Assembly: GCA_900770445.1 (NCBI GenBank)
Contig: CAAGKO010000089.1
Span: 1-64,000 of the forward strand
Direction of reading: 5' to 3'
From: an uncultured Oribacterium sp.
Lineage (GTDB): Bacteria > Bacillota > Clostridia > Lachnospirales > Lachnospiraceae
Length of the DNA: 64,000 bases
Shown: positions 62,211 to 64,000 of the stretch, piece after piece
Numbering within the stretch: the first letter of the stretch is position 1
How the letters are laid out: each line of letters begins with the position of its first letter
Translations under genes and position numbers: made by a program
Notes under the pieces: model-generated
Database searches by the model: none
What the model saw: only the letters and a program-made list of their open reading frames with translations
What the model was told of the DNA's origin: nothing

Positions 62211-62233
62211 AAATCAATAACTATTATTGATTT
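62211..62233. promoter_or_regulatory. Palindrome upstream of perR, candidate PerR/Fur box
   Basis: AAATCAATAA, three bases, TTATTGATTT: a perfect 10-3-10 palindrome, 25 bases ahead of the perR start. AT-rich inverted repeats in this place are typical of Fur-family autoregulation; the exact match to the Bacillus PerR box (TTATAAT-N-ATTATAA) is partial. Confidence 0.6.
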
Positions 62234-62310
62234 ATCTGTATATTACTCCTTTTTGATCTGCACGTCAAGCAAAATCGATAAATATTTGCATTTTTAAAAT
62301 AGGATGCTAC

Positions 62311-62397
62311 AGGTCAGGTAGCAGGACCCGGAGGGGCGGTAACGGAGGCCATACGTAGAGACCGTGTGAAATCAAGCCGGGTCCCACTGCCTGAACC
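62311..62397 (+). repeat. Dispersed stem-loop element, copy upstream of rfbC
   Basis: AGGTCAGGTAGCAGGACCCGG (from 62311) pairs imperfectly with the segment ending at 62397. Inside, CCCGGAGGGGCGG is identical to the minus strand of the 20764-20836 copy, followed by TAAC, and GAGAC with GTGAA nearby. It lies between the divergent perR and rfbC, oriented toward rfbC. Confidence 0.7.
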
Positions 62398-62418
62398 GTT
62401 ATGTCAGAAAATCCACTG

Positions 62419-62447
62419 TGGCTTTTTCCGTCCCGTCGCTTTATAAT
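62419..62447 (+). promoter_or_regulatory. Candidate promoter of rfbC
   Basis: TATAAT at 62442-62447; a weak -35 (TGGCTT, 62419-62424) lies 17 bases ahead. Confidence 0.5.
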
Positions 62448-62505
62448 AGGTACGACTTCGGTCAGACAACCGATTCATGCTTATAAAGATGTAAGGAGAT
62501 ATATC

Positions 62506-63120
62506 ATGGGACAGATCAAAGTTACCAAGGCACCGATTGAAGGCCTTTATGTCATCGAGCCGAGCGTTCATGGCGACGCACGTGGCTATTTTATGGAAAC
62601 CTATAATCAGAAGGATATGCACGAGGCCGGCCTCGACATGGTCTTCGTTCAGGATAATCAGTCCATGTCCACGAAGGGCGTTCTTCGTGGTCTGCACTTC
62701 CAGAAGCAGTACCCGCAGGGCAAGCTCGTCCGCGTCATCAAGGGTTCTGTATACGACGTCGCCGTCGACCTCCGTGAAGGCAGCCCGACCTATGGCCAAT
62801 ACTACGGCGTCGAGCTCACCGAGGAGAACAAGAAGCAGTTCTACATCTCCGAGGGCTTCGCGCACGGTTTCCTGGTACTCTCCGATGTCGCTGAGTTCTG
62901 CTATAAGGTCACCGATTTCTGGCATCCGGGTGATGAGTCCGGTCTCGCATGGAACGATCCGGAGATCAACATCCAGTGGCCGCAGCTCCGGGGCGCCTAC
63001 CCTGGCTCTGCAAGTGCCGAAGGCTACACCCTCGAGGATGGCACCCCGCTCAACCTCTCCGATAAGGATCAGAAGTGGCTCGGCCTCAAGGACACCTTCC
63101 ACTTCAGCAGCGAAAAGTAA
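62506..63120 (+). CDS. rfbC: dTDP-4-dehydrorhamnose 3,5-epimerase
   Basis: A 204-residue cupin-fold epimerase of the dTDP-L-rhamnose pathway. HGDARGYFMETYNQKDM, VLRGLHFQKQYPQGKLVRVIKGSVYDVAVDLR, with the catalytic histidine in RGLHFQ, and FYISEGFAHGFLVLSD are all conserved. ATG at 62506 (MGQIKVTKAPIEGLYVIEP) has AAGGAGAT; the frame from 62401 has no site and would cross the promoter. No other rhamnose genes lie within the window. Surface polysaccharide synthesis is the likely use. Confidence 0.94.
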   Translation: MGQIKVTKAPIEGLYVIEPSVHGDARGYFMETYNQKDMHEAGLDMVFVQDNQSMSTKGVLRGLHFQKQYPQGKLVRVIKGSVYDVAVDLREGSPTYGQYYGVELTEENKKQFYISEGFAHGFLVLSDVAEFCYKVTDFWHPGDESGLAWNDPEINIQWPQLRGAYPGSASAEGYTLEDGTPLNLSDKDQKWLGLKDTFHFSSEK

Positions 63121-63237
63121 TCCGATTTTGCTTCTTTTCCATGCAGCTCACCTTCTGCCGTGCACGGATCACTTCCGCTTCGGCATAAAAGCAACTGCAT
63201 CTGGCTGCATCCCGCAGTCCTCTATGAAAGTGAGATT

Positions 63238-64000
63238 ATGGCAGAAAACCTGCGACAGATCGACTATATCATCCCAGAAAGCTTCCACGGCCACACCGTG
63301 GAGGCTTTTCTTCGTTCCGAGGGCTACTCCCGAACGACACTCTACCACCTACGGAACACCCGTGCGCTCAGCGTAGCAGAGCACATCACCACCGATCTAC
63401 CGGCGAACAATGCAGACAGCCGGACCACCTGTGCTTCCACCGCCAGCATTGGCCACACAGCGGAAACGAAGGTGGACGGTATCGACGGGCTCGTCCTGAA
63501 CGGGCACCGGAGTTTTCTGAAGGAAGTCCTCGCTACCGGCGATCGGCTGCGCTGCAACATCCTCGAGACCGAGGACAGTCCGAATGTCGTCGAGACCGAG
63601 ATCCCGCTGTCGATCGTCTATGAGGACGAGGATATCCTGGTCGTCGATAAACCGGCCGGGCTTCCGATCCATCCTTCGATGGGGCACTATGAGCACACGC
63701 TCGGAAACGCACTCTGCTGGTACACACACCACGTCCTCGGCTACGAGCATTATGTGAACCGCATCGTGAATCGCCTCGACCGCGACACGAGTGGTCTGCT
63801 GATCGCCGCGAAGAACATGCACGCAGCAGCCCGCCTCGGCGATATGATTCGCGCGCATGCGATCCAGCGCGAGTACCTCGCCATCGCCTCCGGAGATGTG
63901 CGGGACCTCTTCCCATGCGCGGATACAGAGGCTGCTTTACAGGCATCCACTGTATCCCGCTGCACGCACGCTGACCAGTGCGAAACACGCTCCGTTAAAG
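63238..64000 (+). CDS. RluA-family pseudouridine synthase, truncated by the window edge
   Basis: Open from ATG at 63238 to the right edge (254 codons, no stop). An N-terminal S4-like part (about 5-110) is followed by the synthase domain with IVYEDEDILVVDKPAGLPIHPS (about 124-146) and the catalytic NRLDRDTSGLLIAAKN (about 178-193, Asp in RLDRDTSG). Family members convert uridine to pseudouridine in 23S rRNA or tRNA. Two low-complexity inserts stand out: about 45-85 in the S4-like part and from about 220 onward, after YLAIASG. The 117 bases between rfbC and this gene hold nothing recognisable. Which RNA it modifies is unknown. Confidence 0.85.
   Translation, partial: MAENLRQIDYIIPESFHGHTVEAFLRSEGYSRTTLYHLRNTRALSVAEHITTDLPANNADSRTTCASTASIGHTAETKVDGIDGLVLNGHRSFLKEVLATGDRLRCNILETEDSPNVVETEIPLSIVYEDEDILVVDKPAGLPIHPSMGHYEHTLGNALCWYTHHVLGYEHYVNRIVNRLDRDTSGLLIAAKNMHAAARLGDMIRAHAIQREYLAIASGDVRDLFPCADTEAALQASTVSRCTHADQCETRSVK

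Overview
This 64 kb window is a stretch of chromosome from a Gram-positive anaerobe of the class Clostridia, most like Lachnospiraceae. The evidence is SCIFF peptide plus maturase, a reverse-order rubrerythrin, pyruvate phosphate dikinase, a CIRCE-controlled hrcA-grpE-dnaK-dnaJ operon, the IreB/RuvX/DUF1292/TrmR/U32 cluster, strong AGGAGG ribosome binding sites and intrinsic terminators. The family assignment is an inference from gene content. Base composition is moderately GC-rich. No rRNA, tRNA, CRISPR array, prophage, transposase or integrase was recognised. Almost all genes lie on the minus strand; the exceptions are the HPr-like gene, thiI, hemW, rpsT, rfbC and a truncated rluA-type gene at the right edge.

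Layout. 1-420: non-coding, with a two-copy repeat and an inverted-repeat element. 0.4-5.8 kb: PqqD-like protein with OPT transporter, Tex, and a small membrane protein. 6-9.4 kb: PLP decarboxylase, SCIFF maturase (scfB) and the 48-residue SCIFF precursor (scfA, 9170-9316). 9.4-18.5 kb: deoxyinosine glycosylase, SseB-like protein, SDR, amino-acid permease, M18 aminopeptidase, shikimate kinase and ppdK. 18.9-20.7 kb: histidine kinase and response regulator. 20.9-29.8 kb: glyS, recO, era, M16C peptidase, YdcF, U32 peptidase and trmR. 29.8-33.6 kb: MltG-like protein, RNase J, DUF1292, ruvX and ireB. 33.6-40 kb: mtaB, HPr-like, thiI, prmA, cysteine desulfurase and rsmE. 40.2-45.3 kb: the heat-shock operon with CIRCE. 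45.4-50.2 kb: two 3D-domain cell-wall proteins, holA and putP. 50.4-58.1 kb: hemW, ilvE, lepA, rpsT and comEC. 58.3-64 kb: degV, gpmI, rubrerythrin, perR, rfbC and an RluA-type pseudouridine synthase.

How the genes work together. Much of the window is translation and RNA care (glyS, rpsT, lepA, prmA, rsmE, mtaB, thiI, trmR, U32, RluA, RNase J, era). The rest covers protein folding, carbon metabolism (ppdK, gpmI, a cre-like palindrome, a histidine-less HPr resembling Crh), oxygen defence (reverse rubrerythrin plus PerR) and envelope upkeep.

The most notable signals outside ordinary genes are these. First, the compact SCIFF locus, with a promoter, a 7-1-7 palindrome and a terminator separating precursor from maturase. 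Second, a family of dispersed intergenic stem-loop elements sharing CCCGG(A/T)GG followed by GG(C/T)AAC, seen in at least four places, each oriented with the downstream gene. Third, a five-unit, exact 15-bp-period tandem repeat between trmR and the U32 gene. Fourth, long palindromes near promoters (ppdK, perR, holA, tex). Fifth, low-complexity insertions in several conserved enzymes.
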